From the NCBI GenBank assembly GCA_021780095.1, contig JAJXZK010000308.1, positions 1-25,710 on the forward strand: a DNA stretch of 25,710 nucleotides. Reading direction: 5' to 3'. The notes beneath the pieces were generated by a model that worked only from the letters and a program-made list of their open reading frames with translations, had not been told where the DNA came from and made no database searches. This DNA comes from Acidobacteriota bacterium (GTDB lineage: Bacteria > Acidobacteriota > Terriglobia > Terriglobales > Acidobacteriaceae). Numbering within the stretch: position 1 is the stretch's first letter; every line of letters begins with the position of its first letter. The position numbers and the translations under genes are program-made. Shown in pieces: positions 24,789-25,710 of this stretch.

Positions 24789-25572
24789 GGCATGCAAGGT
24801 TCGCCGATTTGTTCTTCCGGCCATGCTGATGCTTATGATGATTCTGTTTTCTTTCGTCCGGGTGTCGGCCGCGACCGCTGGCGCGAATGCTAGCCCGGCG
24901 CCGATGACGCTGGAGCAGGTGGTCGACAATCTGATGGCAAGGAACGAAGAGCGGGCCAGAGGCTTGAAGAGCTATGAGGGGGACCGAACTTATACTGTTC
25001 GCTATCACGGATTCCCGAAAGACCTGGATGCGCGGATGGTCGTCTCCATGCAGTACGAGGCACCGAATACCAAGGAATTCACCGTGATCTCCCAGAGCGG
25101 CCCGAAATTGCTGGTCGATCAGGTACTGAAACGCCTGCTGAAAACGGAAACGGATGCGCAGCGGAGAAATACCAGGGAAGCGGTCAACCTGGACCGAAAA
25201 AACTACGAGTTTAGCGATCTTGCGTATGACCCGGAGACGGACGGCTGCTCCTACGTCTTGTCTGTGCAGCCCAAAAAACCGAACAAATATTTGTATCGCG
25301 GCAAGATCCGCGTGAACGACCAGGATTTTGCGGTGTGCGGCATTCAAGCGGAGCCGGCGGAGAATCCTTCGTTCTGGATCAAGAGCACCAACATCCAAGA
25401 AACCTACGAAAAGGTTGGGGATTTCTGGTTGCCCGAGCAGAACAAAAGCGTATCGAGGACTCGCTTTGGAGGCAGCGCGACGTTGACGATTCAGTATCAG
25501 GACTACAAGATTCAAACGCAGCGACTCGCGAGTACCGGCGCCACTTCTTCCTCCGGCTCGGAAGGCAAGTGA
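24757..25572 (+). CDS. Secreted LolA-like (outer-membrane lipoprotein-sorting fold) protein
   Basis: A 271-aa exported protein. MILYPSSRSLKACKVRRFVL leads into AMLMLMMILFSFVRVSA, a signal peptide with probable cleavage after VSA. The mature part begins with the helix MTLEQVVDNLMARNEERARG and continues in beta-rich segments (SYEGDRTYTVRYHGFP, LDARMVVSMQYEAP, DFWLPEQNKSVSRTR), fitting the half-barrel of LolA/LolB/RseB-like proteins that bind lipid or acyl chains. The start at 24757 has GGAG six bases upstream and overlaps the glycosyltransferase by 32 nt; the frame is open back to 24535 but that part is not coding. A role in lipid or glycolipid handling is inferred from fold and neighbours. Confidence 0.75.
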   Translation: MILYPSSRSLKACKVRRFVLPAMLMLMMILFSFVRVSAATAGANASPAPMTLEQVVDNLMARNEERARGLKSYEGDRTYTVRYHGFPKDLDARMVVSMQYEAPNTKEFTVISQSGPKLLVDQVLKRLLKTETDAQRRNTREAVNLDRKNYEFSDLAYDPETDGCSYVLSVQPKKPNKYLYRGKIRVNDQDFAVCGIQAEPAENPSFWIKSTNIQETYEKVGDFWLPEQNKSVSRTRFGGSATLTIQYQDYKIQTQRLASTGATSSSGSEGK

Positions 25573-25613
25573 GTTCGAACACCGCAGCGGGACTGTCGCG
25601 GCGGTGTTCGAAC
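25573..25613. terminator. 13-bp inverted repeat at the end of the PHP-GT-LolA operon
   Basis: GTTCGAACACCGC (25573-25585) and GCGGTGTTCGAAC (25601-25613) are perfect complements around a 15-nt loop, beginning immediately after the TGA stop. No T-run follows, so it may be a 3'-end stabiliser or factor-dependent terminator. GTTCGAAC is itself palindromic. Nothing certain is seen from 25614 to the end. Confidence 0.5.
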
Positions 25614-25710
25614 TTCCGCTCGGCCGGATCGGGTTCGCGGAATCGCCAGCAAAATTTCCCAGTCGGGCAGATCAGAGAGATCGATCTGCCGGGATGCGAG
25701 TTTCTCTGAT

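Noticed and set aside
25511..25710. Minus-strand frame open from the right edge, as the end of another gene
   Set aside because: It crosses the hairpin and the LolA-like 3' end, shows no family signal, and could be open by chance; sequence to the right is needed.

Overview
The window looks like a chromosomal segment of an Acidobacteriota member, probably class Terriglobia. This is inferred from gene content, not from a database match. The pointers are a bshC gene for bacillithiol, two very large secreted FG-GAP/Ig-like proteins, a lipoprotein with a sulfatase-fold domain fused to TPRs, high GC at third codon positions, and a tmRNA tag ending in LALAA. No phage or transposase gene is visible.

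Left part (1-3100). The 5' 127 nt of a tmRNA gene (ssrA, minus strand) run off the left edge. Next is a visibly AT-richer gene (387-2954) for a single-chain restriction-modification enzyme with nuclease, N6-adenine methylase and one target-recognition domain. It is followed by the remains of an ArsR-type regulator. This stretch reads like an acquired defence gene beside ssrA.

Middle part (3098-14058). A Tat-exported Cys-type sulfatase (minus) diverges from a lipoprotein with a Thr-type sulfatase-fold domain plus TPRs (plus). Two paralogous secreted FG-GAP beta-propeller proteins of 990 and 1126 aa follow on the minus strand, each ending at a clear intrinsic terminator. Two MarR-like palindromes exactly 30 bp apart lie orphaned between convergent gene ends.

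Rhamnose block (14734-18358). rfbC (minus) diverges from rfbB-rfbA-rfbD (plus). Together they cover all four steps from glucose-1-phosphate and dTTP to dTDP-L-rhamnose.

Thiol block (18377-21722, minus strand). In transcription order it holds an aldo/keto reductase, bshC, a small unannotated in-frame ORF, and a small CxxC protein. The bshC start is a TTG at 20544; the open frame upstream of it is not coding.

Right part (21787-25710). tRNA-Arg(CCG) is flanked by a broken copy of its own 3' half and by a decayed GIY-YIG nuclease gene. A tightly coupled plus-strand trio follows: PHP-type phosphoesterase, GT4 glycosyltransferase and a secreted LolA-like protein. It ends at a 13-bp inverted repeat, and the trio may be a small envelope-glycoconjugate operon.
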